A stretch of 58,739 nucleotides of DNA from HyVt-337 sp964428895. GTDB lineage: Bacteria; Planctomycetota; Phycisphaerae; SM23-33. Below the pieces are notes generated by a model. It worked only from the letters and a program-made list of their open reading frames with translations, ran no database searches and was not told where the DNA came from. How positions within the stretch are numbered: position 1 is the stretch's first letter; each line of letters starts with the position of its first letter. The position numbers and the translations under genes are program-made. The DNA lies in assembly GCA_964428895.1 (NCBI GenBank), contig CAYRZU010000011.1, positions 1-58,739 on the forward strand, in the 5' to 3' direction. Shown here piece after piece: positions 1 to 8,495 of this stretch.

Positions 1-337
1 CCGGCCCCAGCAGGCTGAAGGTCACGAAGACGCTATCGACGCCCGTCTGCGGGGTGGATATCAGGAAGGCCGTGGTCGCGCCCTTGCCGGCGCCGTGGCG
101 GCGGAGCGAGGCGCCTACCGGAATCACCCCGCACGAACACAGGGGTAGGGGCACGCCGAAGGCCGACGCCTTCACGACCGGCCAAAGGCCGCTGCCGCCC
201 AGGTGGCGCTCGACCCGAGCTGGGGCGATCAGCACGTTCAGCACGCCGGCGATGGCGAAACCGAACAGCAAGTACGGGGACATTTGGCCGACGATGTCCC
301 ACAGGCTTTCGAGAAATTGCTGTAGTTGCTCAACCAT
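1..337 (-). CDS. Partial permease of the SO_0444/ArsP_1 (PF03773) type
   Basis: The gene runs off the left edge; only the first 112 codons are present, starting at ATG 337-335. The translation begins MVEQLQQFLESLWD and has a hydrophobic segment near residues 20-38. It then carries PLPLCSCGVIPVG, followed by an AFLISTPQTGVDS stretch. This Cys-Ser-Cys-Gly loop and the STPQTG motif are characteristic of the permease family that includes the SO_0444 Cu/Zn efflux transporter and ArsP-like proteins. An inner-membrane metal or arsenical efflux role is therefore likely, but the substrate cannot be told from this fragment. A 137-base spacer separates it from rubrerythrin upstream. Confidence 0.8.
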   Translation of the reverse strand, partial: MVEQLQQFLESLWDIVGQMSPYLLFGFAIAGVLNVLIAPARVERHLGGSGLWPVVKASAFGVPLPLCSCGVIPVGASLRRHGAGKGATTAFLISTPQTGVDSVFVTFSLLGP

Positions 338-474
338 GGTGTTGGGGCGTTACGGGCCTCTGGCGAGTCATTCTAGCTGGTCCGGCCGGCAAACGCTTCA
401 ATGGGTCTGCGCAAAGATCAGCCCCGGCCGGGAGGGGCCGAGGCTGACCGGAATGTCACAGGCCTCAAGGAGGC

Positions 475-1023
475 CTACTCGAACGATTCGTAACGGCTCT
501 TGGCGGCGCCGCAGACGGGGCACTTGCTCGGCAGGCGGCCCTCAATCGTGTGGCCGCACACCGTGCAGATGCGAACGGGGCCGAGCTTGACATCTTTCTT
601 GCGGTCGACCGCTTGCTTGGCCTTGGTGAACATCTTGGCGTGGATCTTCTCGGCCTTGAAGGCGAAGGTCATGCTCTTGACCGCGGCCTGCTCGCCTTGC
701 CGCTTGGCCTCAGCGAGAGAGGCCGGGTACATCTCATTGATTTCGAACAATTCACCTCCGATGGCGCCGGCCAGGTTGGCGCTGGTGCTGCTCAGGCCGA
801 ATCCGCCGCCAGCCGGGACCAGGAACGCGCCCGCTTCCTTGGCCATGGCCTTGAAATGGCCGGTCGCATGGGCCTGCTCGGCTCGGGAGATCGCCAGGAA
901 CAAACGGGCGACATTGGGGAAGCCGTCTCGCTTGGCCTTGTCGGCCCAGACCATGTACCGCATGTGCGCCATCGATTCGCCACCGAACGCGCTGCGAAGA
1001 TTGCCTACCGTCATATCGTGCAT
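475..1023 (-). CDS. Rubrerythrin
   Basis: This 182-residue protein has an N-terminal four-helix diiron domain, with ExxH-type pairs visible in GGESMAHMRY and SRAEQAHATGH. A C-terminal rubredoxin-like knuckle follows, with CTVCGH and CPVCG supplying four cysteines for one iron. Rubrerythrins reduce hydrogen peroxide in the cytoplasm of anaerobes and microaerophiles, drawing electrons through the rubredoxin site. The start at 1023 is supported by a strong AAGGAG ribosome binding site about 7 bases upstream. It appears to be a single-gene unit. Its presence suggests an anaerobic or oxygen-sensitive lifestyle, which agrees with the Rnf- and MetV-type genes further on. Confidence 0.93.
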   Translation of the reverse strand: MHDMTVGNLRSAFGGESMAHMRYMVWADKAKRDGFPNVARLFLAISRAEQAHATGHFKAMAKEAGAFLVPAGGGFGLSSTSANLAGAIGGELFEINEMYPASLAEAKRQGEQAAVKSMTFAFKAEKIHAKMFTKAKQAVDRKKDVKLGPVRICTVCGHTIEGRLPSKCPVCGAAKSRYESFE

Positions 1024-1129
1024 GGTTGTGCTCCTTGTCGAAAAGAATCGAATGATCTGACCCTAACAGCCCAGCGCCATCATAGCAGCTTCGCGATGTG
1101 GGTCCGCATGAATCTAGGGCGTCGGGTGG

Positions 1130-2113
1130 CTAGTCCCCGTAGCCGTTCGGATGGGTCGTATACCACGTCCACGCGTGCTGAATAATCGTCTGAAGATCGG
1201 GGAACATCGGCGCCCAGCCGAGTTCGTCCATGGCACGTCGTGAGGATGCGATCAGGCGCGGCGGATCGCCCGGGCGTCGGTTGGCCGTCTCGGCCGGGAT
1301 CGCGTGGCCGGTGACGGCGCGGGCTGTCTCGATGACCTGCTTGACGCTGAAGCCGGCGCCGCTGCCGAGGTTGTAGGCCTTGGCCGAGCCCGGCTCGATG
1401 TTGGCCGCGGCCAGCAGGTGGGCGTCCGCCAGGTCGCAGACGTGAATGTAGTCGCGAATGCAGGTGCCGTCTTCGGTGTCGTAGTCGTCGCCGTAGATCA
1501 TCACCGAGGGACGTTTGCCCAGGGGCGTTTGCAGCACCAGGGGAATGAGATGCGTTTCGGGGCGATGGTCCTCGCCGATGTCGCCGTCGGGATGGGCGCC
1601 GGCGACGTTGAAGTAGCGAAGCGAGACAAACCCCATGTCGTACGCCTGGGCGTAAGCGCGGAGCATGTATTCCACGCACAGCTTACTGGCGCCGTAGGGG
1701 TTGATGGGCTCGAGCCGATCTTCCTCTTCGATGGGCATGGCTTCGGGCTGGCCGTAGACCGCGGCCGTCGAAGAGAACACCATGCGCCGGACGCCACAGT
1801 CTCGCATCGCGTCCAGGAGCGTCAGGCCGATGAGGGTATTGTTGTGGAAATACTTGTCGGGCATGCCAACGGATTCGCCGGCCTCGATGAAGGCGGCCAG
1901 GTGGATGACGGTGTCGATGGCATGTTCGGTCAGGGCCTGCCGTAGGGCGTTGTCGTCGGCGACATCGGCGACGATGAGTGGCGTGTCCTTGATAGCGGCG
2001 GGGTGGCCCTTGGACAGGTTGTCGTAGATAACGCAGGTGTGTCCGCCGACGGCCAGGGCGCGCGTAACATGGGAGCCGATGTACCCCGCGCCGCCTGTCA
2101 GAAGAACGTTCAT
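1130..2113 (-). CDS. galE: UDP-glucose 4-epimerase
   Basis: The product (327 residues, usual length about 330) interconverts UDP-glucose and UDP-galactose for exopolysaccharide and galactose metabolism in the cytoplasm. The start ATG 2113-2111 gives MNVLLTGGAGYIGSH, the N-terminal NAD-binding Rossmann motif of extended short-chain dehydrogenases. The catalytic Ser/Tyr/Lys set is visible in FSSTAAVYG and NPYGASK, and family motifs RYFNVAGAHPDG and RDYIHVCDLADAH are present. Longer in-frame starts exist upstream but would place the Rossmann motif far inside the protein. A perfect TATAAT lies 32 bases upstream of this start. Confidence 0.95.
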   Translation of the reverse strand: MNVLLTGGAGYIGSHVTRALAVGGHTCVIYDNLSKGHPAAIKDTPLIVADVADDNALRQALTEHAIDTVIHLAAFIEAGESVGMPDKYFHNNTLIGLTLLDAMRDCGVRRMVFSSTAAVYGQPEAMPIEEEDRLEPINPYGASKLCVEYMLRAYAQAYDMGFVSLRYFNVAGAHPDGDIGEDHRPETHLIPLVLQTPLGKRPSVMIYGDDYDTEDGTCIRDYIHVCDLADAHLLAAANIEPGSAKAYNLGSGAGFSVKQVIETARAVTGHAIPAETANRRPGDPPRLIASSRRAMDELGWAPMFPDLQTIIQHAWTWYTTHPNGYGD

Positions 2114-2144
2114 GTCTGTGGGTTGTTCCTTCCCGCGTTCGGTG

Positions 2145-2172
2145 ATTATACGCTGCGACCGAGGTGTTGCAA
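2145..2172 (-). promoter_or_regulatory. Probable galE promoter
   Basis: Read on the minus strand this is TTGCAA (2172-2167), a 16-base spacer and a perfect TATAAT (2150-2145). Transcription would begin near 2138, about 25 bases before the galE ATG, leaving room for the GGAAGG-type ribosome site. Confidence 0.6.
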
Positions 2173-2361
2173 TTAACCGATTGCCTTCGTTCCGGGCGGG
2201 TGGCGGCAGACGGAAGTGGCCGTGGACGGCCGGACCAGATAGAATGCCGCGGCTGACGTTCCGCCTTTGCGTCGGCGCCGGACAACAGGAAATGCACTGC
2301 GGCCGCGGGCGGCTTTTCGAGATCGTCCGGGTCTGTCTGTGCGCGCACGCGGCAAGAAGAC

Positions 2362-5300
2362 ATGTTCGATCGCATCTTGAACAACCCAATGGTCCAATCG
2401 GCCGCAGCCGATCTTGAGCCCGGACGCATCGTGCAATTGGCCGGCGTGTGGGGTTCGGCCGGGGCGTTGTTGGGGACCGCGCTGGGGCAGTTGACGGACG
2501 CGCCGGTCTTGTTCATTGGCCGTCATCTGGATGATGCCGATGAACTGGCTGACGACGTGGAGGTCCTGACCGGTCGGGCGGCTGAACTGCTGCCGGCCTG
2601 GGAAACCGATCTGGCCGCCGACCACGTCAGCGACGAAGTGGCCGGAGAACGATTGCGGTTGTGCAATCTGCTGGCGCATCCCCCGGAGGGGATAGCGCCG
2701 GCTGTCATCGTGGCGCCGGTGATGGCACTGCTGCAACCGGTGCCGTCGCCGGAAGCGCTGGCGGCGGGCCGATTGACACTACAGCCGGGGACCAAGGTCG
2801 GCGTGGACGCCTTGGCGGAATGGCTGGTCAGCGCCGGGTACGAGTCGGTCGAGCAGATCGACCAGCAAGGGGAGTTCGCTCGCCGAGGGGGCATCGTGGA
2901 TGTACTTCCACCGGGGTCGTCCCAGGCGGTGCGCGTGGAGTTCTTCGGTGACGTCGTCGAATCGCTACGTCATTTCGATCTGGACACCACCCGCAGCACG
3001 GATGAGATTCCGACGGTGGACCTGACCAGCCTGTCCGTCGGTCGTGAGGGAGCATCGGTCAGCCTACTGGAGTACCTTCCCCCCCAGACCCTCATCTGTG
3101 TCCACGAGCCGGCTGACGTAACCGAGTTGGCGCTGCAGCTTCATCAGCGGACCAGCGATCGGCCAAGCCAGTCGCCGGCGTCGGCCCTGACGGACCCGGC
3201 TGCATTCTTTGCCAAGACGGAGCGCTTCGCGCGCGTGACCATGCACAGTTTTCGGCCGAAAGGAGCAACCGAAGGCCGACATCTGGGGATTCGGTCGCTG
3301 GAACGGCTGTCGACCAATTCGGTCGAGGCGTTCGGCGAGTTGGATGGTTTGGCGCAGATCGCGGACGTGTGGGTCTTCTGTGAGAATCCTGCCGAACAGA
3401 AACGGTTCGTGGACTTGTTGGTCCAGCACGAGGTGGCCGGGCGCGGGCGCATCCACACCGCGATCGGACACGTCCACAGCGGCTTTCATTGGCCCGACGA
3501 GCGGTTGGTGGCCATCGGGCACCACGAGATCTTCCATCGGTACGCGCGGCGTCGTCGCGTTCGTCGCGTGCGCAGCGGGCGACCGATCGAATCGCTCAGC
3601 GACCTGCACGCCGGTGACTTCGTGGTGCACGTTGCGCACGGCATTGCCCGGTTCGCCGGACTGCGGGTGCTCGAACAGCATGGCCGAAAGGAGGAGTTCC
3701 TGGCGCTACGTTTTGCCGACAACGCCGTTCTCCACGTCCCAGCCAGTCAGATCAACCTGGTGCAGAAGTACATTGGCGCGGGCCGAACGCGGCCGTCCTT
3801 GAGCAAGCTGGGGGGCAAGAGCTGGCAGCGGCAGAAGGATCGTGTCAGCGAAGCGGTCAAAGACATGGCCGCTGAGATGCTCCGCACCCAGGCGATGCGG
3901 CAGGGGATGGAAGGCACGAGCTATCCGGCCACCACGACGTGGCAGCAGCAGTTCTCAGAAGAGTTCATCTACACCGAAACCGAGGACCAGCTGCAGGCCA
4001 TGGGGGATATCAACGGCGACCTGGCCAGCCAACTGCCCATGGACCGCCTGGTCTGTGGCGACGTGGGATTCGGGAAGACGGAGCTAGCCATGCGAGCGGC
4101 TTTCAAGGTGGTCGAGGCCGGCCAGCAAGTGGCGGTGCTCGTGCCGACCACGGTGCTGGCCGACCAGCACTACCGAACGTTTAAGGAGCGGTTCGCCGAC
4201 TACCCGGTGGAGGTCGACGTGATCAGCCGGTTCCGAACGGCCTCTCAGCAGGCGGGCATTGTCAAGCGGGCGGCGGCGGGTCACATTGACATCCTCATTG
4301 GCACGCACCGACTGCTCAGTGGCGATGTGACCTTCTCCAGTCTCGGCCTGGCCGTCATCGATGAAGAACAGCGGTTCGGCGTGGACCACAAGGAGCACCT
4401 CAAGCATATCCGGGCGGCCGTGGACGTGCTGACCATGACGGCGACCCCGATCCCACGGACATTGCATATGGCCTTGCTGGGCTTGCGAGACATCAGTTCG
4501 CTGGCCACGCCGCCTCTGGATCGGCGCGCCATTCACACCGAGGTCTGCCAGTATGATCAGGAACTGGTTCGAACCGCCATTCTCCGCGAGCTGAACCGCG
4601 ACGGTCAGGCCTTCTTCGTCCATAACCGCGTGTTCGATATTGAATCCGTCGCGGACAAGATCCAGTCTTTGGTGCCTGAGGCCCGCGTGGCTTTCGGACA
4701 CGGACAGATGGCTGAGCATGAGTTGGAGGATGTCATGCTCCGCTTCGTCCGCCATGATGTGGACGTGCTGGTCTGCACGACCATCATCGAGTCAGGCCTG
4801 GATATTCCTACCGCCAATACCATCATCATTCAGGATGCCGATCGGTTTGGCCTGAGCGAACTGCACCAGCTTCGTGGGCGGGTGGGCCGGTATCGCCACC
4901 GCGCGTTCTGCTATCTGCTGCTGCCGACGCAGCGGACGGTCTCGGGCGTGGCCGCCAAGCGACTCAAGGCGATCGAAGAGTTCTCCGACTTGGGCGCGGG
5001 ATTTCAGATCGCGATGCGCGATCTGGAAATCCGCGGGGCCGGGAACATCCTGGGCCGAGAGCAAAGCGGCCACATTGCAGTGGTGGGCTACGAGTTGTAC
5101 TGCCAGTTGCTCGAGCAGGCCGTCCGCGCGATGCAGGGCAAAGGCACGACCCAATCGCCCGAGGCCCACGTGGAGTTGGGTGTGGACGCTTACATCCCTC
5201 GGTCCTACGTCGCGTCCGACCGTCAGCGAATGGAGATCTACCGCCGCCTGGCGCGGTGTGGGGAGGTCGACGAACTCGACCAACTGCGAGTGGATCTGGT

Positions 5301-5592
5301 GGACGCCTACGGCAAGATCCCCTCGCAGATCGAACTGTTGCTGGACTTGGCGGAGGTGCGCCTGCGGGCGAGCGAGGCCGGCATCAGTAGCATCATCCGA
5401 CACGATCCCGACATTGTCTTCACGGTGCGAGACTTCAAGCTCGCCGAAAAGGTGTTCGAAGGCCCGGTGGGCACGGTCCGCCTTCCGGACGAGCATACGG
5501 CCCATTGGCGGTTGCCCCCGAATTCGCGCGAAACACCGACCCTGATCCGCATCCTGCTGAAGCGATTGCGGCAAGGGGGGAAACAGGTATAA
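2362..5592 (+). CDS. mfd: Transcription-repair coupling factor
   Basis: This 1076-residue protein (E. coli Mfd is 1148) removes RNA polymerase stalled at DNA lesions and recruits UvrA. The N-terminal third is the UvrB-like region. A CarD-like RNA polymerase interaction domain starts near residue 411 (DLHAGDFVVHVAHGIARF). The RecG-like translocase follows, with Walker A GDVGFGKTE near residue 566 and the DEEQ box (DEEQRFG) near 667. QLRGRVGR (motif VI) and a C-terminal TRCF domain complete the family layout. It stands alone on the plus strand, divergent from galE with a 248-base intergenic region, and is followed by the PpiC lipoprotein gene. Confidence 0.97.
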   Translation: MFDRILNNPMVQSAAADLEPGRIVQLAGVWGSAGALLGTALGQLTDAPVLFIGRHLDDADELADDVEVLTGRAAELLPAWETDLAADHVSDEVAGERLRLCNLLAHPPEGIAPAVIVAPVMALLQPVPSPEALAAGRLTLQPGTKVGVDALAEWLVSAGYESVEQIDQQGEFARRGGIVDVLPPGSSQAVRVEFFGDVVESLRHFDLDTTRSTDEIPTVDLTSLSVGREGASVSLLEYLPPQTLICVHEPADVTELALQLHQRTSDRPSQSPASALTDPAAFFAKTERFARVTMHSFRPKGATEGRHLGIRSLERLSTNSVEAFGELDGLAQIADVWVFCENPAEQKRFVDLLVQHEVAGRGRIHTAIGHVHSGFHWPDERLVAIGHHEIFHRYARRRRVRRVRSGRPIESLSDLHAGDFVVHVAHGIARFAGLRVLEQHGRKEEFLALRFADNAVLHVPASQINLVQKYIGAGRTRPSLSKLGGKSWQRQKDRVSEAVKDMAAEMLRTQAMRQGMEGTSYPATTTWQQQFSEEFIYTETEDQLQAMGDINGDLASQLPMDRLVCGDVGFGKTELAMRAAFKVVEAGQQVAVLVPTTVLADQHYRTFKERFADYPVEVDVISRFRTASQQAGIVKRAAAGHIDILIGTHRLLSGDVTFSSLGLAVIDEEQRFGVDHKEHLKHIRAAVDVLTMTATPIPRTLHMALLGLRDISSLATPPLDRRAIHTEVCQYDQELVRTAILRELNRDGQAFFVHNRVFDIESVADKIQSLVPEARVAFGHGQMAEHELEDVMLRFVRHDVDVLVCTTIIESGLDIPTANTIIIQDADRFGLSELHQLRGRVGRYRHRAFCYLLLPTQRTVSGVAAKRLKAIEEFSDLGAGFQIAMRDLEIRGAGNILGREQSGHIAVVGYELYCQLLEQAVRAMQGKGTTQSPEAHVELGVDAYIPRSYVASDRQRMEIYRRLARCGEVDELDQLRVDLVDAYGKIPSQIELLLDLAEVRLRASEAGISSIIRHDPDIVFTVRDFKLAEKVFEGPVGTVRLPDEHTAHWRLPPNSRETPTLIRILLKRLRQGGKQV

Positions 5593-5593
5593 T
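5566..5593 (+). promoter_or_regulatory. Probable promoter for the PpiC-type lipoprotein gene
   Basis: TTGCGG (5566-5571), 16 bases, then a perfect TATAAT (5588-5593) that overlaps the mfd stop codon. Initiation near 5600 would exclude the ATG at 5594 and favours the ATG at 5624 as the true start of the next gene. Confidence 0.5.
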
Positions 5594-5623
5594 ATGCGCA
5601 CCCCCCGCAATCGCGAGCGAGAC

Positions 5624-6380
5624 ATGACTCGATTTCTGACGCGATACTCCCTGATTATTCTCATGACGTTGGCGCTGATTGGGCCGACGGGGTGTTCGTC
5701 TACGGATTGGGCGTCGCCAACCTGGCTCAGGCTGAAGTGGCGAAAACGCAAGGTGCCGGTGACCGCGCCATCCTACGTGGCGCCCGAAGGCGCCGAAGAT
5801 GTTGCCGAAGCGCCGCCAGAGGTCTACGCCATCGACCTGTCGAATCGGCCGGACACGACGTTGATCAACGGCCACCCCCGGCAGTTGCCCGGCAAAGTGC
5901 GGCTGGACGGCCCACAGATTCTGCCGGAGCCGGACTCGCAGTTCACCAGCGATCCACCCAGCCCGGACACGGTTCGCGACTTGCTTGACGAACGATTGCG
6001 GGATGCGACCTCGCCGACCGACGAGACCACCCCCGTGACAGAGCCCATGGACGAAGGAGACGGGCCGGTCAGCGACGCCTTCGATGACGAGATTCCCCTC
6101 TTGGCGGAAATGGGAGAGGATACGAACTCCGACGATCAACCGGAGTCGGTCGACTTGACGGAATTGTCCGATGACGAGGACTCCCCCACGACCCAGCCTG
6201 ATGACACCGACACGATCGATCTGTCCGACGAAATATCGCTGGATCGGGACAGCTCGGACTACACCCCCTTGCCGCGAGGACGACGGGAGCTCGTGGCGGC
6301 TTCGATGGTCCAGATCAACGACCGGTTCATTACGGTCGATGACATTCTTAGGCCCCTGCACGGCGACATCATGGGCATGC
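5624..6380 (+). CDS. PpiC-type peptidyl-prolyl isomerase lipoprotein, N-terminal part
   Basis: This is the 5' portion of a gene cut by the assembly gap. It begins MTRFLTRYSL and continues with a hydrophobic run ending GPTGC, which looks like a slightly off-consensus lipobox. A long Asp/Glu/Thr/Pro-rich linker fills roughly residues 55-215. It then reaches a SurA-like start (INDRFITVDDILRPL) just before the Ns. With the duplicated 55 bases collapsed, the frame runs straight into the fragment at 6481-7446, for about 555 residues in all. It is probably a periplasmic, membrane-anchored chaperone/foldase. A longer start at 5594 is possible but lies upstream of the predicted transcript start. Confidence 0.8.
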
Positions 6381-6535
6381 NNNNNNNNNNNNNNNNNNNN
6401 NNNNNNNNNNNNNNNNNNNNNNNNNNNNNNNNNNNNNNNNNNNNNNNNNNNNNNNNNNNNNNNNNNNNNNNNNNNNNNNNTTCATTACGGTCGATGACAT
6501 TCTTAGGCCCCTGCACGGCGACATCATGGGCATGC
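6326..6535. repeat. Identical 55-base copies flanking the assembly gap
   Basis: Bases 6326-6380 and 6481-6535 are identical for 55 bases and sit directly on either side of the run of Ns. The offset is 155 bases, and removing one copy plus the Ns restores a single open frame. I read this as contig ends that overlap but were not merged, not as a biological repeat. Confidence 0.9.
6381..6480. other. Assembly gap (100 Ns)
   Basis: Exactly 100 unknown bases, the usual placeholder length for a scaffold gap of unknown size. The flanking overlap suggests that the real distance is negative, so no sequence is actually missing. Confidence 0.98.
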
Positions 6536-7446
6536 CCCGTCCGGCCGATGAAGAAGGCTTCCGTCAGATCGCGGGGCAGATGATCCATATGGAACTGCGT
6601 CGCCAGATCACGGAGATGCTGGTGCTCATCGAGGCTGAGAAGCGACTGACCGATCAGCAGAAGCAGATGGTCGACGCCGAGCTCGAGCGTACCCTTCGGG
6701 AGATGATCGCCAACACCGGAAGTCGAAGCGCCCTGGAAGCCCAGTGTCGGCAGCGCCACACGACGCTCGATGACTTGGTGGCCGACCAGCGGAAGGCGAT
6801 GGTATCGCAGGGATTCCTTCGGACGAAGGTCGAGCCGGACATGGTCGTCACGCGCGACATGCTGGTGACCTACTATCGCGAGCACCGAACCGAGTTCGTT
6901 GAGAAGCGCAAGGTCCAGATGCAGATCATCGCAGCGCCCTTTGAGGCATTTCTGCCGGAAACGGAGGGCCCGGACGCTTCTCCCACGCCACCGGCGCGAC
7001 GGTTGGCCCAGCAGCAGGCGCGTCAGCAAATTCAGCGGGCGGCCAATGCGATTGAAGCCGGCAGGGATTTCGGCGCTGTGGCCCGAATGTACTCTCGCGG
7101 CGTCAAGCGCCACGAGGGAGGTCTGTGGCCGCCGGTGACGGAAGGGAGCTTCAAGGAGTCGGCGGTGGAGCGCAATGCGTTACTGCTCCGGCCCGGGCAG
7201 ATTTGCGGCGTCATTGAGACCACCGATGGCCTCTACATCGTGAAAACCGTCAAGATCATTCCGGGCAGGCTGATTGGTTTTGAGGACGCCCAGGAGCAGA
7301 TCGATGAGATCCTTCGGCGCCAGCAATACGAAGAGCTAAGCAACGCCTACTTCCTGAAGCTGTTGGATGACGCGACGATTTCACAGTCGCCGCAGTTCAT
7401 GGATCATGCGATCCAGCGGGCGGTCGAGCGCTACTGGCGCCGCTAG
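6481..7446 (+). CDS. PpiC-type peptidyl-prolyl isomerase lipoprotein, C-terminal part
   Basis: This is the 3' portion of the gene starting at 5624. It contains a SurA/PpiC-like helical N-domain (ETEKxLT-type region, residues QKQMVDAELERTL). A parvulin-like domain follows, with the family pattern ARMYSRG, GGLWPPV, LLLRPGQICGVIET and GLYIVKT. The helical tail ends in a Trp-Arg-Arg. Parvulins catalyse prolyl isomerisation and hold unfolded outer-membrane proteins in the periplasm. That suits a genome segment that also encodes bamA and skp, and a second, shorter parvulin lipoprotein lies at 31129-32112. The gene ends 8 bases from the convergent Gfo/Idh gene. Confidence 0.8.
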   Translation, partial: FITVDDILRPLHGDIMGMPRPADEEGFRQIAGQMIHMELRRQITEMLVLIEAEKRLTDQQKQMVDAELERTLREMIANTGSRSALEAQCRQRHTTLDDLVADQRKAMVSQGFLRTKVEPDMVVTRDMLVTYYREHRTEFVEKRKVQMQIIAAPFEAFLPETEGPDASPTPPARRLAQQQARQQIQRAANAIEAGRDFGAVARMYSRGVKRHEGGLWPPVTEGSFKESAVERNALLLRPGQICGVIETTDGLYIVKTVKIIPGRLIGFEDAQEQIDEILRRQQYEELSNAYFLKLLDDATISQSPQFMDHAIQRAVERYWRR

Positions 7447-7454
7447 GGGGCCGG

Positions 7455-8495
7455 TCAGAGAATATCCAGGCCCTTGCGGGACGAGCTCGGGCCGTCCCAG
7501 CGATGCTCCTGGATCGCATTGACGATGTCCGTGGCCACCTGCACCGCCGCCAAGCCATCCGCCCCGGAGACAACCGGCCTGGTGCCTCCGACGACGGTTC
7601 GGCGGAAGGCCTCGGCCTGGCCGCGCAAGGGTTCGGCCGAGTCATCCACGGTCAGTTCTTCGATCTGCAGGAGGGATTTGTAGTCGGTCGATTCGGCCAT
7701 CTCCACCATGTCGTCCAGGGCCAGGTCGCGTGCCATCTGAATCAGGTCGATGTTGGCTTCCTTGGAGACAACGATCCCGACCTTCTTGCCGTAGTCGACG
7801 GACAAGTAGGCGTCTTCGGAGAAGATTCGCATCTTACGCTCGGTCTTGATCGCCAAACGGCTGGCGGTGACGTTGGCCACGCAGCCGTTATCGAACGTCA
7901 GTCGGGCGTTGCAGATATCCTCGTGTTCGCCGATGACGTTGATGCCGACGGCTTGGACGTGGGTGACCGTTCCACGGACCATCATCAGGATCAGGTCGAT
8001 GTCGTGGATCATCATGTCGAAGACCACGCCGATGTCGCCCGATCGGAAAGTGAAGGGGCTGATGCGGTGGGCCTCGATGAACTTCGGTTTAATGCGGAAT
8101 CGCGGCAGTGATAGCACCGCCGGGTTGAATCGTTCGGTGTGGCCGACCACCACCGAGGCGTTGTTCGCTTCGGCCAGATCGAGTAATTCACGGGCGCTTT
8201 CTACGTTGTCGGCCAGCGGCTTTTCGATTAGCAGGCTCTTGCCGGCCATCAGGAACGGACGGGCCGCCTCTAGGTGGTGCACGGTGGGCACGGAGATGAC
8301 GGCCGCGTCGACGTGTTCGACGGCTTCGAGAGGATCGGTGAAGGCCTGGCAGTCGCGTTGCTTGGCGACGGCTTGGGCGAGAGCGGGGTTGACGTCGACG
8401 ACGCAGGTCAGTTCCGCATCGTCCATTTCGCTAAGAATCCGGGCGTGAAGCTTGCCCATCCGGCCGACGCCCACTACAGCTACACGAAAGCTCAT
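7455..8495 (-). CDS. Gfo/Idh/MocA-family NAD(P)-dependent oxidoreductase
   Basis: The protein has 346 residues. The N-terminal Rossmann motif VAVVGVGRMG binds NAD(P). The EKPLA motif near residue 95 is the family signature containing the catalytic-site lysine, and FDMMIHDIDL carries the conserved histidine of the C-terminal domain. The start ATG at 8495 overlaps the lpxA stop in an ATGA junction, which argues for translational coupling. It is the last gene of the lipid A/outer-membrane operon. A GnnA-like role (oxidising the sugar 3-hydroxyl of UDP-GlcNAc for 3-amino lipid A) is attractive because GnnA belongs to this family and is encoded near lpxA in other bacteria. No GnnB aminotransferase is present in the window, so this remains a guess. 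Confidence 0.88.
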   Translation of the reverse strand: MSFRVAVVGVGRMGKLHARILSEMDDAELTCVVDVNPALAQAVAKQRDCQAFTDPLEAVEHVDAAVISVPTVHHLEAARPFLMAGKSLLIEKPLADNVESARELLDLAEANNASVVVGHTERFNPAVLSLPRFRIKPKFIEAHRISPFTFRSGDIGVVFDMMIHDIDLILMMVRGTVTHVQAVGINVIGEHEDICNARLTFDNGCVANVTASRLAIKTERKMRIFSEDAYLSVDYGKKVGIVVSKEANIDLIQMARDLALDDMVEMAESTDYKSLLQIEELTVDDSAEPLRGQAEAFRRTVVGGTRPVVSGADGLAAVQVATDIVNAIQEHRWDGPSSSRKGLDIL

